DNA of 64,000 nt from Streptomyces aurantiogriseus (GTDB lineage Bacteria; Actinomycetota; Actinomycetes; Streptomycetales; Streptomycetaceae): contig NZ_BMSX01000001.1 in the NCBI RefSeq assembly GCF_014649375.1, positions 248,001 to 312,000 on the forward strand, given 5' to 3'. Below, one piece after another: positions 25,629 through 34,643 of this stretch. The notes under the pieces were generated by a model that ran no database searches, was not told the DNA's origin, and saw nothing but the letters and a program-made list of their open reading frames with translations. The translations under genes were made by a program, and so were the position numbers. Position 1 is the first letter of the stretch; every line of letters begins with the position of its first letter.

Positions 25629-26745
25629 CGCAGTCCGCCGCGTAGGCCGGGGTGCAGATGTCCTTGACGGTGTAGACGCCGTCCCGGATCACCGTGTCCT
25701 CGATGTTGTCCTGGGTGACGGCGACCACCGGCACCAGCATCGACGGGATGTCCTTCTGCGTCGGGCTGTCGACACTGTCGGGGGTCAGCGAGTCGAACGT
25801 CAGCGAGCGGCCCTGGGCCCTGGCCACGGCCAGCTCCGCGGCCTTGGCGGTCTCCTCCAGGAACGACTTGTACACCGTCATGTACTGCTCACCGGCCACG
25901 ATCCGCTGCACCGCCGCCAGATCCGCGTCCTGCCCGGTCACCGGCGGGAGCTCGGCGGCGCCCGCCTTCTTCAGCGCGTCGATGACGGCGCCCGCCATGC
26001 CGTCGTTCGCCGCGTAGACGGCGGCGATGTCGTCGAGGCCGACGGACTGGATCGCCTTGCGCATGTTCGCCTCGGCGACCTCGGGCAGCCACTCCCTGGT
26101 GTCGTACGACTTGGCGATGATCACCCTGTCCCTCAGCTCGCTGAGCGCGCCCTTCTTGAACCGCGCCGTGTTCGGGTCGGCGGGTGAGCCGTTCATCATG
26201 ACGATCTTGCTGGTGGGGGCCTTGGTGCCGAGCGCCCCCATGATGGCGCGGCCCTGCACCTCACCGACGAGCTCGTTGTCGTGCGAGACGTACGCGTCGA
26301 TCGGGCCCTCGGCAAGCCGGTCGTACGCGATGACGGGGATGTCCGCCTCCTCGGCCTTCTCGACGGCCGGCGCGACGGCCTTGGCGTCCACCGCGTCCAC
26401 CAGCAGGACGTCCACCTTCTCGGCGATCATCTTCTCGAGCTGCTCGCTCTGCTTCGCCGCGCTCGCCTCGGCGTTGGCGTAGCGGACCTTGCCCTTGCCC
26501 TGGGTGAGCGCGGCGACCCGCTGCGCGATGAGCGGGTGGTCGAACCTCTCGAAGCGCGAGGTCGACTTGTCGGGCAGCAGCAGACCCACCGTGATGTCGT
26601 TGCCCTTCTTCGGGACAGCGGACTCCTCGCTCCCACCGATGCCGTCGACGGCGCCGCAGGCGGTGAGCAGGAGGGCCGACGCGGCGGCGGCCAGGGCCAC
26701 TGCGCAACGGCGCGCGGCGGTCCCACGGTGGGTACGAGCGTTCAC
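25609..26745 (-). CDS. sugar-binding lipoprotein of an ABC transporter, XylF-like
   Basis: The 378-residue product has a lipoprotein signal (ALLLTACGAVDG, Cys near residue 35) and a type I periplasmic-binding fold. NDITVGLLLPDKSTSRFERF, DVLLVDAVDAKAVAPAVEKA, IPVIAYDRL and AVYAANDGMAGAVIDALK match xylose-type substrate-binding proteins. GTG 26745 has GGAAGG nine bases upstream. No ATPase or permease gene is next to it, so it is an orphan that may serve a transporter elsewhere or act as a sensor. Its last codons are formed by a tandem repeat. Confidence 0.88.
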   Translation of the reverse strand: MNARTHRGTAARRCAVALAAAASALLLTACGAVDGIGGSEESAVPKKGNDITVGLLLPDKSTSRFERFDHPLIAQRVAALTQGKGKVRYANAEASAAKQSEQLEKMIAEKVDVLLVDAVDAKAVAPAVEKAEEADIPVIAYDRLAEGPIDAYVSHDNELVGEVQGRAIMGALGTKAPTSKIVMMNGSPADPNTARFKKGALSELRDRVIIAKSYDTREWLPEVAEANMRKAIQSVGLDDIAAVYAANDGMAGAVIDALKKAGAAELPPVTGQDADLAAVQRIVAGEQYMTVYKSFLEETAKAAELAVARAQGRSLTFDSLTPDSVDSPTQKDIPSMLVPVVAVTQDNIEDTVIRDGVYTVKDICTPAYAADCAAIGLN

Positions 26746-27047
26746 TACAGATGTGCCTTCCAGGTGCGGACGGAGCAACAGCGCCCCCGTCGGACCCGAG
26801 CGTCTCGCGCGCGAGTCGCTTTCGGGCACGGCGTGCGCCGAATCTCCCCACCCCTCACGGCTTCGTTCCAGGCTTCGCGACCGGGTCACGAAACGTGCTG
26901 CGTACATGCGGCGCCATAACGGGCGCGGACATCGCGGAAGGGGACGCGATCACCCGTTGCGCGCGATACCGGACAGCCACAGCGCCAACCTCGCCCACCT
27001 CGAACGAAGTTGTGGCGCGTGATCGTGTTCGCTTAGTTTTGCCCGCC
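26746..27047. other. divergent intergenic region
   Basis: About 300 bases separate the divergent lipoprotein and secreted-protein genes. The right end has GTGTTCGCTTAGTTTTGCC just before ATG 27048, a possible -10 region (TAGTTT) that would give a short leader. I see no strong palindrome or credible gene. Confidence 0.4.
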
Positions 27048-28328
27048 ATGACCATGACGCGCAGAGCGATCCTCAAGGGCATGGCCGCCGCCCCCTTCGT
27101 CGGAGTGGCCGGCACCCTGCTCTCCCCCACCACCGCACACGCGGCCACCATCGACGCCGGGCAGTTCAGCCTCACCAGCCGCTCCTCCAACAGGCACGGG
27201 GAGTTCGCCGATCTGACGGCCCAACTGGGCAGCGTGCTGACGAAGGTCGACGCGGCCACGGTCATCGCCGGCACCAACCGCAGCGCCAAGGCCCTCACCG
27301 GCGCCCCCAGCACGGTGGAGGCCTTCCAGACCGGGTTCACCTGGGACGACGCCGACCAGGCCGTCGCCTACTGGATCCCGCAGGGCGTCACCACCAGCGC
27401 CGACGCCTTCGGCAACGGGCTCTACCCGGCGGGCGGAAGCAACAAGGTCGTGCTCGTCTCCTGGTTCTTCGAGACCGACCCGGACGCCGACGGCGTCGAC
27501 GAGTACGCGCTCGACAAGGGCATGCGACTGACCTTCGTCGACTACGCCAACCCGGCGGCGCCCCGCTACCAGCACGTCCTGCTGGTCGAACCCGTCAAGA
27601 CCGCCACCGGCGCGTACTCCTTCAACCCGGTCCGCAAGCACGCCGGCGGCATCATGTGGTACGGCGACCTGCTGTACGTCGTCGACACCTACAAGGGGCT
27701 GCGCGTCTTCGACCTGCGCACCCTCTTCAAGGTGGCCACCGCCGAGGGCAACGTGTGCGGTCTGCACACCGACGGGCAGTACTACGGCTACGGCTACCAG
27801 TACGTCCTGCCGCAGAGCCACGCCTACGACAACGCCGGGGCCTACCTGCGCTACACGACGATCGGCCTCGACCGCGCCAGCACCCCCGACTCCCTGGTGA
27901 TCAGCGAGTACTCGACCTCCGGCACCGTCAGCTACACGGACGGCGCCTTCAACGGCACGGGCGAGCCCAGCACCGCCACGCCCAAGGTGGTCCGCTGGAA
28001 CCTCGACTACACCACCCGGCACCTCGCCTCGCTCACCGCGACCGAGGCCGTGACGGTCGCCCAGCAGAAGATCCAGGGCGTCGTCTCCCGCAACAGCAAG
28101 CACTACCTCTCGGTGAGCAACGGCCCCTCCGGCACGGGCGCCCTGCGCACCTTCACCTCCGGCGCCGCGACCGCGAGCACCGTCGGCGACCTGGCCGTCG
28201 GCTGCGAGGACCTCAGCTACCACAGCAGCGGGGCGTCCGGCTGGGCGTACGGCGAGTCGGTGATCTGGAACGTCAGCGAGTACGCCGGCAAGCGGTACGT
28301 GTACGCGGTCCGCGCGGACGGCTCCTGA
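27048..28328 (+). CDS. secreted protein of unknown function with Tat signal
   Basis: The 426-residue product has a twin-arginine signal (TRRAILKGMAAAPFVGVAGTLL, ending THAAT around residue 36). The mature part is rich in aromatic and beta-forming segments: MWYGDLLYVVDTYKGLRVFDL, YYGYGYQYVLPQSHAY, VRWNLDY and VIWNVSEYAGKRYVYAV, which suggests a beta-propeller-like extracellular protein. No catalytic motif is recognised. ATG 27048 and ATG 27054 are both possible starts; neither has a strong ribosome binding site. Confidence 0.7.
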   Translation: MTMTRRAILKGMAAAPFVGVAGTLLSPTTAHAATIDAGQFSLTSRSSNRHGEFADLTAQLGSVLTKVDAATVIAGTNRSAKALTGAPSTVEAFQTGFTWDDADQAVAYWIPQGVTTSADAFGNGLYPAGGSNKVVLVSWFFETDPDADGVDEYALDKGMRLTFVDYANPAAPRYQHVLLVEPVKTATGAYSFNPVRKHAGGIMWYGDLLYVVDTYKGLRVFDLRTLFKVATAEGNVCGLHTDGQYYGYGYQYVLPQSHAYDNAGAYLRYTTIGLDRASTPDSLVISEYSTSGTVSYTDGAFNGTGEPSTATPKVVRWNLDYTTRHLASLTATEAVTVAQQKIQGVVSRNSKHYLSVSNGPSGTGALRTFTSGAATASTVGDLAVGCEDLSYHSSGASGWAYGESVIWNVSEYAGKRYVYAVRADGS

Positions 28329-28363
28329 GCGACGGCGCGGGTGACCTGCTGGACAATGGGCCC

Positions 28364-28693
28364 ATGAGCATCGTCAAGATCAACGTACTCACGGTCCCCG
28401 AAGAGCAGCGCGAGACGCTGGAGAAGCGGTTCGCCGCCCGGGCGGGCGCGGTGGAGAGCTCGGACGGCTTCGAGTGGTTCGAGCTGCTGCGGCCGGTGGA
28501 GGGCACCGACACGTACCTCGTCTACACGCGCTGGCGCACCGAGGAGGACTTCCAGAACTGGATGGCCGGCCGCGGCCAGGCGGCGCACGGCGGCGGCTCC
28601 GCGGAGGGCGGCGAGCGCCCGAAGCCCGCCGCGACGGACGCGACGCTGTGGTCCTTCGAGGTGGTCCAGCAGGCGGCACCGAAGCAGGGCTGA
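28364..28693 (+). CDS. antibiotic biosynthesis monooxygenase (ABM) domain protein
   Basis: The 109-residue protein has the dimeric ferredoxin-like ABM pattern: IVKINVLTVPEEQRETLEKRF, then FEWFELLRPVEGTDTYLVYTRW and EDFQNWMAG. It resembles small HmoA-like proteins in which an Asn and Trp line the pocket. The central loop (HGGGSAEGGERPKP) is extended. It may bind heme or oxidise an aromatic substrate without cofactor; the sequence does not decide. It lies 35 bases after the secreted-protein gene on the same strand. Confidence 0.8.
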   Translation: MSIVKINVLTVPEEQRETLEKRFAARAGAVESSDGFEWFELLRPVEGTDTYLVYTRWRTEEDFQNWMAGRGQAAHGGGSAEGGERPKPAATDATLWSFEVVQQAAPKQG

Positions 28694-28735
28694 CACCTGG
28701 GCGGGGCCGACATCGGGGGCCGCTCGGCGCGCCGG

Positions 28736-29539
28736 TCACTCCGGTGCGCGTACCGCCTCCACCGCCTCCCGGACGTCCGGGTCCGGGTCGTCGGCCAGGA
28801 TGTCCAGGAGGGCCGTGACGCCGGGGGTCGTCCAGCGGGCGACCGCCCAGACCAGGTCCTCCCGGACGCCGGGGTCGGGGTGGATGGCAAGAGGGGCCAG
28901 TTGTGGGAGAGGGCCCCGGCGGCGCATGCCGAACCAGTGGAGGGTCTCCCGGAGCACGGCCGGGTCGCCGGGGCTCCCGGCCGCCGCGAGCCGGGCGAGG
29001 AGCACCCTGGGCGGGGGCGGCGGGCCGTCCAGCGGGTGCGGGAGGCGTTCGCGCAGGCGGCGGGCGCCGTAGCCGCGGCGTACCCGGCAGCCGAAGCAGG
29101 TGCACGGGCGGGTGCCGTGCGCGTCCGGGAAGTAACGCCAGCCGGCCACCTGCGGGGCGGTACGGACCCGGTGCACTTCGCGGGGCCGGATCGCGCGGGG
29201 CACGAACACCTCCCAGCCTCGCGAGTCCTCCAGCGCCGAGACACGCCGTACGGCCTCGGCGGCGCTGACGGTGGCCTGCTCGTCCCGCGCGCGGTCCCGG
29301 TAGTGACCGACCAGCACGTCCTCCGTGTCGTCCAGCCGCACATGGACGGCCACCAGCCCGCCCCGGCTGCCGGAGCGGGCCAGTTCACGCAGCCACTGGT
29401 GGGTGAGGGTGTGCGACGGCAGCACGGGGAAGCAGTAGACCCCGCGGGCGCCCCCCTGCCCGCGGCTCGCGGCGCGGATGCCGGAGCGGCGGATGCGGGG
29501 GGCGTCGGCCGCGGAGGTCAGGTGCACGAACATCGCCAT
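28736..29539 (-). CDS. HEAT-repeat protein with possible ADP-ribosyltransferase-like N-terminus
   Basis: The 267-residue product has two parts. The N-terminal 120 residues begin FVHLTSAADAPRIRRSGIRA and continue GVYCFPVLPSHTLTHQW and VFVPRAI. A histidine-threonine start followed by I..I...GI and a later G-x-Y is reminiscent of small ADP-ribosyltransferase-like folds (Tpt1/DarT type), but I cannot confirm it. The middle has CTCFGCRVRRGYG, a cysteine pair. The C-terminal 90 residues form HEAT-like helical repeats (PDPGVREDLVWAVARW; DDPDPDVREAVEAVR). Function unknown. Confidence 0.65.
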   Translation of the reverse strand: MAMFVHLTSAADAPRIRRSGIRAASRGQGGARGVYCFPVLPSHTLTHQWLRELARSGSRGGLVAVHVRLDDTEDVLVGHYRDRARDEQATVSAAEAVRRVSALEDSRGWEVFVPRAIRPREVHRVRTAPQVAGWRYFPDAHGTRPCTCFGCRVRRGYGARRLRERLPHPLDGPPPPPRVLLARLAAAGSPGDPAVLRETLHWFGMRRRGPLPQLAPLAIHPDPGVREDLVWAVARWTTPGVTALLDILADDPDPDVREAVEAVRAPE

Positions 29540-29581
29540 GGGTGGGGATGGTACGGCGCCCGTGTTCCGCTTCCCGCCGGG

Positions 29582-31963
29582 TCAGGCGCCGTCCGTCACG
29601 GTGACGCTGCCCGTCAGAGTGATCCCCGTGCCGGTGCCGTCCTCGGGGGCGGCCGTCAGTTCCCAGGGGTACGTGCCTGCGGCGACCCGGGTGCCGTCGG
29701 CGAGGGTGCCGTCCCAGCGGGTCGTCAGCGCGGCGCCGGCCGGGGTGACGTCGAGGGTGCGGAGGACCTTCGCCTTGCGCTTGATCACCAGGTGGGCGGC
29801 GGTGGCCGGCTTGGAGAGCCGCCAGGCCGGGTTCCAGGTGGCGTCGGCCGTGCGGATGTAGGCCGTGGGGGCGTCGGCCGTGGTCACGGTGAGGGGCTGG
29901 GCCGGGACGCCGGACGGGACGACATGGGCCCGGCCCGTCGTGTCCAGCCAGGCGACGCCGCCGCCGAACTTGTCGACGTCGTAGTTCTTCCAGTTGGGGA
30001 CGGCGGGGAGGTCGGTGAGGGTGCGGGGCCCGGTCGCGGTGCCGGTGTGGAAGTCCGTCAGCTGGAGTGTGGCCGCGCTCGTGTCGTGGTTGACGACGAA
30101 GCCGTCGCCGAGTTCGCCGCGCTTCGGGAGGGTGATGGTGGCGCCGGTCTGGAGGTCGTACACGCCGAAGGGGGTGGACGGGTCGCCGCCGATGACGTCC
30201 TGGCCCAGGCAGTCCCAGTAGACCCAGCGGCCCACGGTCTGGAGGTCGCGGATGACGCAGGAGGCGCCGACCGAGTACGAGGTGACCGTGCCCGTCGTCA
30301 GGTCGCGGGCCTCGATCTGGCCCCAGGTGCCGTCCGTGGTCCACAGCTTGGAACCCCACAGGGCGGCAGCAGGGGTGGTCAGACGCTGGACGACCGCGCC
30401 GCCGCCGGGCGCCTCGAAGTCGACGACCGCCCGCTCGTCGCCGCTGCCGTACACCGCGTACCGGCCGGCGGCGTCGCGCAGGCCGCGGCCGGTGGTCGAG
30501 GGGGTGTTCCGGTCGAAGGGGACGACCTCGGTGCGGGTGCCGGACGGGGTGGCGCGGACGAGGATGTCGCGCTGGGTGGTGTCGTCGTGGCGGACGTGGA
30601 CGACGGAGCCGTCGCCGGCGCCGAGTGGCTGGCCGTAGGCGTCGCCGAGGGGTGCGGTGGTGAGCTCGGTGCGCGGCCCGGCCGCCGGGGTGCCGGTGAG
30701 CGTCACCTTCCGGGTCAGGTAGGCGGGGCGCGGCGCGCTGTCCTCCTCCTTGGTGACCAACTGGCCGCCGGAGAGCGCGATTCCGCGTACGGCGGCCGGC
30801 CGGGAGGGCACCCCGGAGAGCGTGCGGAGGGTCGGGGCGCCGTCCGCTCCGGCCTCGACGCGGCGCACCGCCCAGTCGCCGGAGTCCGCGCCGCCGACGG
30901 TGATCGCCCCGCCGCCGGGGACCTGGAACAGGTCGGGCTGGGCGGCGGCGAGCAGCGTGACCGGGGTTCCGCCGGCGAGCGGGGTGGCCTTGAGGGGGCC
31001 GCCGCGGCGCAGGGGCGGGTTCTGCTCGGTGGGCGCGGCGGGCCGGTAGGTGGTGAGCAGCCAGTCGCCCGCCAGTCCGACGACGGGGATGTCCGCGCCG
31101 GACGGCGGTACGGCGACGGAGGTCTGCGCCCCGGCCGGGTCGTCGCGGCGGACCACCCGGGCCGTGCTCATGCCCTGCTGGTACCAGGCGATGTGGGTGG
31201 GCGAGACGGCAGCCTGGATGTTCCAGGACTCGTCGACGGAGACACGGGAGGCGACCGGGGTGAGGGTGCCCGAGGTCAGGTCGAGGATGCCGAGCGTGCG
31301 CCCGTGGATGAATCTCACCACGGCCAGCGCCCCGTCACCGGCCACGACCGGATACCGGTCGAACCGCTCGCCCTCCGGCGGGTCGACGGGCGTGTCGACG
31401 GTGACGCCGTCCTGGACGCGGAGGATGTGCAGCTTGTCCACCTGCCACACCTCGTTGAACGAGACCGTCAGTACGGTCCGTCCGAACGAGCCGACGGTGG
31501 ACTGCCCGTCCGGCACGGTCAGTTGCGTCGACTCCCCGGTCGCGGGATCCCGCAGCTCGACGACACCGCTCACGCCGACCGGCACGGGCAGGACGTCCGT
31601 CCCGGCGCCGTAGTAGCCCTGCTGGCCCGGCACCTTGCCGGTGAAGTCGTCGACCGTGCGCTCGGTCCCGTCGTAGCCGTGCCACTGGTACGTCGGCGTG
31701 GAGCCGTCGGTCGTCTCGCGGCGGTGGAGGTAGCCGGTGTCGCCGGCGGCGTACAGGGTGTCCTGCACCGGGACGTACTGGGACGGGGTGGGGAGGACGA
31801 GTTCCGTCGGTGCGGGGTCCTCGGCGTGGGCGGCCGGGGAGACGGCGAGAACGGGCACGGTGGCGACGGCGACCAGGAGCGCGAGGCGCCGGGCCGTGCG
31901 GCTGGTGTGCCCGGGCGTGCGAGGGCGCGTGATATCGGGCGTGCGTTCGAATATGAGGCGCAT
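29582..31963 (-). CDS. large secreted beta-propeller-like protein with FlgD-type Ig domain
   Basis: The 793-residue product has a signal peptide (RRLALLVAVATVPVLAVSPAAHAE, cleavage near residue 50). Repeated short beta segments (GDWLLTTYRP, GRYAVYGSG, GRWVYWDCLG, GVAWLDTTGRA) fit WD/TolB-like propeller blades. The C-terminal 110 residues (WNPAWRLSKPATAAHLVIKRKAKVLRTL, positions about 690-717, then TRWDGTLADGTRVAAGTYPWELTA) match the FlgD Ig-like domain. ATG 31963 has no clear ribosome binding site; a GTG at 32014 is the upstream alternative. Probably an extracellular or wall-associated protein. Confidence 0.75.
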   Translation of the reverse strand: MRLIFERTPDITRPRTPGHTSRTARRLALLVAVATVPVLAVSPAAHAEDPAPTELVLPTPSQYVPVQDTLYAAGDTGYLHRRETTDGSTPTYQWHGYDGTERTVDDFTGKVPGQQGYYGAGTDVLPVPVGVSGVVELRDPATGESTQLTVPDGQSTVGSFGRTVLTVSFNEVWQVDKLHILRVQDGVTVDTPVDPPEGERFDRYPVVAGDGALAVVRFIHGRTLGILDLTSGTLTPVASRVSVDESWNIQAAVSPTHIAWYQQGMSTARVVRRDDPAGAQTSVAVPPSGADIPVVGLAGDWLLTTYRPAAPTEQNPPLRRGGPLKATPLAGGTPVTLLAAAQPDLFQVPGGGAITVGGADSGDWAVRRVEAGADGAPTLRTLSGVPSRPAAVRGIALSGGQLVTKEEDSAPRPAYLTRKVTLTGTPAAGPRTELTTAPLGDAYGQPLGAGDGSVVHVRHDDTTQRDILVRATPSGTRTEVVPFDRNTPSTTGRGLRDAAGRYAVYGSGDERAVVDFEAPGGGAVVQRLTTPAAALWGSKLWTTDGTWGQIEARDLTTGTVTSYSVGASCVIRDLQTVGRWVYWDCLGQDVIGGDPSTPFGVYDLQTGATITLPKRGELGDGFVVNHDTSAATLQLTDFHTGTATGPRTLTDLPAVPNWKNYDVDKFGGGVAWLDTTGRAHVVPSGVPAQPLTVTTADAPTAYIRTADATWNPAWRLSKPATAAHLVIKRKAKVLRTLDVTPAGAALTTRWDGTLADGTRVAAGTYPWELTAAPEDGTGTGITLTGSVTVTDGA

Positions 31964-32091
31964 GTTGATCAAAGCGCGGCGGGCGGTGGAAACGTCACTC
32001 CCCTCGCACAGCACACGTGAGTCACCTCACGCCCCGGTTACATTTCCCTCAACCCCTGGTGGACAAGCGGTGAGCCAGCAACCATGGGCAC

Positions 32092-32487
32092 ATGACTCTG
32101 GCCGAGCGCGCCATGCAGCGACTGGAAGTCTGGCCCGATCTTCTTGCAGGCCAGGCCAGTTGTGGCACAGGGCGCGCGCTGCGCTCCGTCCACAGCGAGA
32201 TACTCCACTTCCACACCGACCGGGACGTCGACCTGCACCTCACCGTCCCGGCCATCCAACGCATCCGTCGCGACCTGCGGGAGTCGACCGCGGTACGGCT
32301 GGTGCCGGGCTCCCGTTGGGTCACCGTCCACCTCGACTGCGACGCGGACGTGGACCTGCTGATGAGCCTCGTCAGCATGGCCCTCAAGGCGCACCTGGCG
32401 GAGGCGCCGGGCACCGGACCGACGTCCGCCTCGTGCAACTTCCACCGGGTGACGCTGGTACCGCGGGACGAGCCCTACGACCGCTGA
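32092..32487 (+). CDS. DUF5519 (luciferase-domain) small protein
   Basis: The 131-residue product has RALRSVHSEILHFHTDRDVDLHL, then VRLVPGSRWVTVHLDCDADVDLLMSLVSMA (positions about 75-104), which is the pattern of DUF5519 proteins, sometimes labelled luciferase family. The histidines and the SRWV segment are the conserved parts. The name does not imply light production. It is divergent from the large secreted protein gene. Confidence 0.75.
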   Translation: MTLAERAMQRLEVWPDLLAGQASCGTGRALRSVHSEILHFHTDRDVDLHLTVPAIQRIRRDLRESTAVRLVPGSRWVTVHLDCDADVDLLMSLVSMALKAHLAEAPGTGPTSASCNFHRVTLVPRDEPYDR

Positions 32488-32677
32488 TCACCCAGGGGTG
32501 CGGTGCCGGCCGGGGGTGCGGTGTCGTCCAGGAGCGGTCGAACAGCACGATCTCACCGGCGGTCGGGCCATCCACCCATGGGAGCAAGCATTCGTACGGG
32601 TGGCCAACTGGGGGCCAAGGGCGGGTGCGGGCTGAGTCGGTGTGGGGCGGATGGTGCGTGCGCTAGCGTCCCGGCGC

Positions 32678-33166
32678 ATGGACAGACGTGGGGTGGGGGC
32701 TCGGCGGCCAGGTGGCGTCGGGGTCGTGGCGGGGGCTCTGGCGGCGGGCGTACTGGTGGCGGGGGTGGTGACTCTGGGGCCGCCGGCGGTGTACTTCCTG
32801 ACCGGTTACGGCTGCGGGGATGCCGAGGACCGGCTCGCCGGGGTGCTCGCCGGCGAGGGTGTGCTGGAGGCGGAGCCGGAGTGGGCGGAGCGGGAGGAGT
32901 CCTACCGGTCGTGCGATGACGACGATCTGTTCGTGGTCGCGGGGGCGCGGTACGAGCTCGCCGGTTCCGCCGCCGACTCCTCGCGGAGCGTGCTGGGGCA
33001 CTACCGGCAGGCGGCCCTCGCGGACGGCTGGCAGGCCCACTCCACGGCCGGCTGCTTCACCAAGGCGGTCGGCGGTACGACCGCCTACCTCCAGGTGGAG
33101 AACCCGGCCGACGGCGGGTTCCATGTGGAGATCGTCGCCCAACGGGACGGCTCGCAGTGGTGCTGA
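32678..33166 (+). CDS. membrane-anchored hypothetical protein
   Basis: The 162-residue product has one N-terminal hydrophobic segment (GVGVVAGALAAGVLVAGVVTL), which serves as anchor or uncleaved signal. The extracytoplasmic part contains four cysteines (GYGCGDAEDRL, YRSCDDDDL, STAGCFTKAVGG and a C-terminal SQWC), so two disulfides are possible. ATG 32678 is chosen over upstream in-frame starts because the segment GCTAGCGTCC before it looks like promoter sequence; the leader would be very short. Confidence 0.65.
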   Translation: MDRRGVGARRPGGVGVVAGALAAGVLVAGVVTLGPPAVYFLTGYGCGDAEDRLAGVLAGEGVLEAEPEWAEREESYRSCDDDDLFVVAGARYELAGSAADSSRSVLGHYRQAALADGWQAHSTAGCFTKAVGGTTAYLQVENPADGGFHVEIVAQRDGSQWC

Positions 33167-33184
33167 GGGCGCGTCGGGAGTCCG

Positions 33185-33553
33185 TCAGCCGGCGGCCGGC
33201 TCGACCAGACCCGTCGCCCGCCCCTCCTCGTCCCACCGGACCTCCAGGACACGGATGACCGCGTCGCGGTCGAGAGGGCCGAAGACGTGCGGGAACAGGG
33301 TGCTGTCGGGAACCCCCGGCGGCGGAGCGGGGGCCGCCGCCTCCCACTCGCAGCGGGCGGTGAGACGGTCCTCGTCGAGGAGCAGGGCGAGCAGCGGCCT
33401 GGGGGCGTCGCGGTAGAAGCTGTTGACGATGGTGAGGGTCGTCGCCTCGTCCGGGGAGCAGTGGACGAAGCCGTCCTCGGCGAGGGAGGCGGGCGCGTAG
33501 GGCTCGCCGGGGCGGGCGTCCCACTCGGCCTTCGCTACGACGTGGTAGATCAT
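33185..33553 (-). CDS. DUF952 family protein
   Basis: The 122-residue product starts MIYHVVAKAEWD and contains YAPASLAEDGFVHCS, which is the conserved DUF952 core, and DRLTARCEWE and LFPHVFGPLDRDAVI. Length and order of motifs are complete. The fold is related to glutathione-S-transferase-like or ADP-ribosyl-type small proteins according to the family description, but function is unknown. It overlaps nothing and is convergent with the gene at 32678. Confidence 0.88.
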   Translation of the reverse strand: MIYHVVAKAEWDARPGEPYAPASLAEDGFVHCSPDEATTLTIVNSFYRDAPRPLLALLLDEDRLTARCEWEAAAPAPPPGVPDSTLFPHVFGPLDRDAVIRVLEVRWDEEGRATGLVEPAAG

Positions 33554-33606
33554 CGTCCGGTTATACAGCAGCCGGGGGTGAGCGGCCCGGGCGCGCGGAA
33601 GGGTGC

Positions 33607-34520
33607 CTAGACGAGTAAGTCCGATCTCCGGTCAGTGGTCCCTACCTTGTTGATCGGGTGATCGGGGCTTTGGGTCGCGTTGTTGTGCCACATCGCGGCG
33701 GCCATCGCGAGGATGCGCTGAGCGACGCGAATCGCGACTCCGGCGCAGCCGCGGCCGCCGTGGTCTTCGAGGTCGAGCTGACCTTTGAGGGTGTCGTTCA
33801 CCGACTCGATCAGTTGCCGCACCTTCTTGAGCATCGGTTCGCCGTAGCGGGCCTTCTCGTCCTTGCGGGACGGCCGCAGGAGCGTGATGTCATGCTCCTC
33901 CAGCAGCGTCTCGAAGGCTCGTCCGGCGAAGCCCTTGTCACTGATCAGCAGGATGCCATCGTGCTCGGCGACCATGTCTGCCTCGACTTCGAGCATCGAG
34001 GCCAGCACCTCGCGCTCGCCGATCTTCGGATCGGCCAAAGCCCACAGGATCGGCATCCCGGACGGAGCGCACACCAGATACAGCTTCAGCCCCCAGTAGA
34101 ACCGCGAGTGGCTGGCGCAGTACCCATAGCCCGCCCATCCTGCCAGGTCCGAGCGTTTCACCGTTGGCCGCGACATCCCGCAGGGCACCGGGGTGGAGTC
34201 CACGATCCAGCAGTCGTCCAGCCAGAAGTCGCTCGACTTCGCCAGCATCCGGATGACCCGCTTGACCAGGCCGAGCGCGGACCGCAGCCGCTTGTTGTAG
34301 CCGGACTGCTGAGGGAGGTACGGGAACCGGTGAGGTGCTTGCCGGCGTAGCGCAGCCAGTGCGTCTCGGACGTGAAACCGAGCAGCGACTGGGCGAGCGC
34401 GAGGCACACGAGTTCGGAGTCGGTCAACACCGGGGGCCTGCCCAGCCGTCGTGGTCCCGCCAGCTCGTCGTCGATCTTCACGTACAGTGCGGTCAGAAGG
34501 GTCTCGATGTCGTTCGTCAC
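33607..34520 (-). pseudogene. IS982-family transposase, frameshifted
   Basis: Translation begins at ATG 34520 (TNDIETLLTALYVKIDDEL) and runs correctly to WLRYAGKHLTG near 34340. The homologous continuation, FPYLPQQSGYNKRLRSALG, is in another frame, so one or two bases are lost or gained at about 34333-34340. The rest is complete: DSTPVPCGMSRPTVKRSD with the first catalytic Asp, LLISDKGFAG with the second, and a glutamate in QLIESVNDTLKG. IS982 transposases are normally one frame, so this copy is probably inactive unless frameshifting occurs. Confidence 0.85.
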
Positions 34521-34581
34521 ACAACGATCAACGAGACCCTTCTCCCTTTGCGCCCGCAGGACTTCGGACCTACTCGTCCAG
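33607..34581 (-). mobile_element. IS982-like insertion sequence
   Basis: About 975 bases bounded by imperfect inverted ends: CTAGACGAGTAAGTCCGA at 33607-33624 and TCGGACCTACTCGTCCAG at 34564-34581 (16 of 18 positions complementary). It contains one transposase reading frame interrupted by a frameshift. I could not identify a convincing target duplication at the two flanks. A third copy of the left end is found at 36432-36449. Confidence 0.8.
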
Positions 34582-34643
34582 CCCTACCAACCGGGGTGGG
34601 GATGGGCCGCTCAGCATTCGTTACGGCGCGGGAGCGGCCCCGC

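Noticed and set aside
28880..32020. Open frame of over 1000 codons on the plus strand
   Set aside because: Antisense to the HEAT protein and the large secreted protein; the Gly/Arg/Val-rich product has no domain and its start lacks a ribosome binding site.
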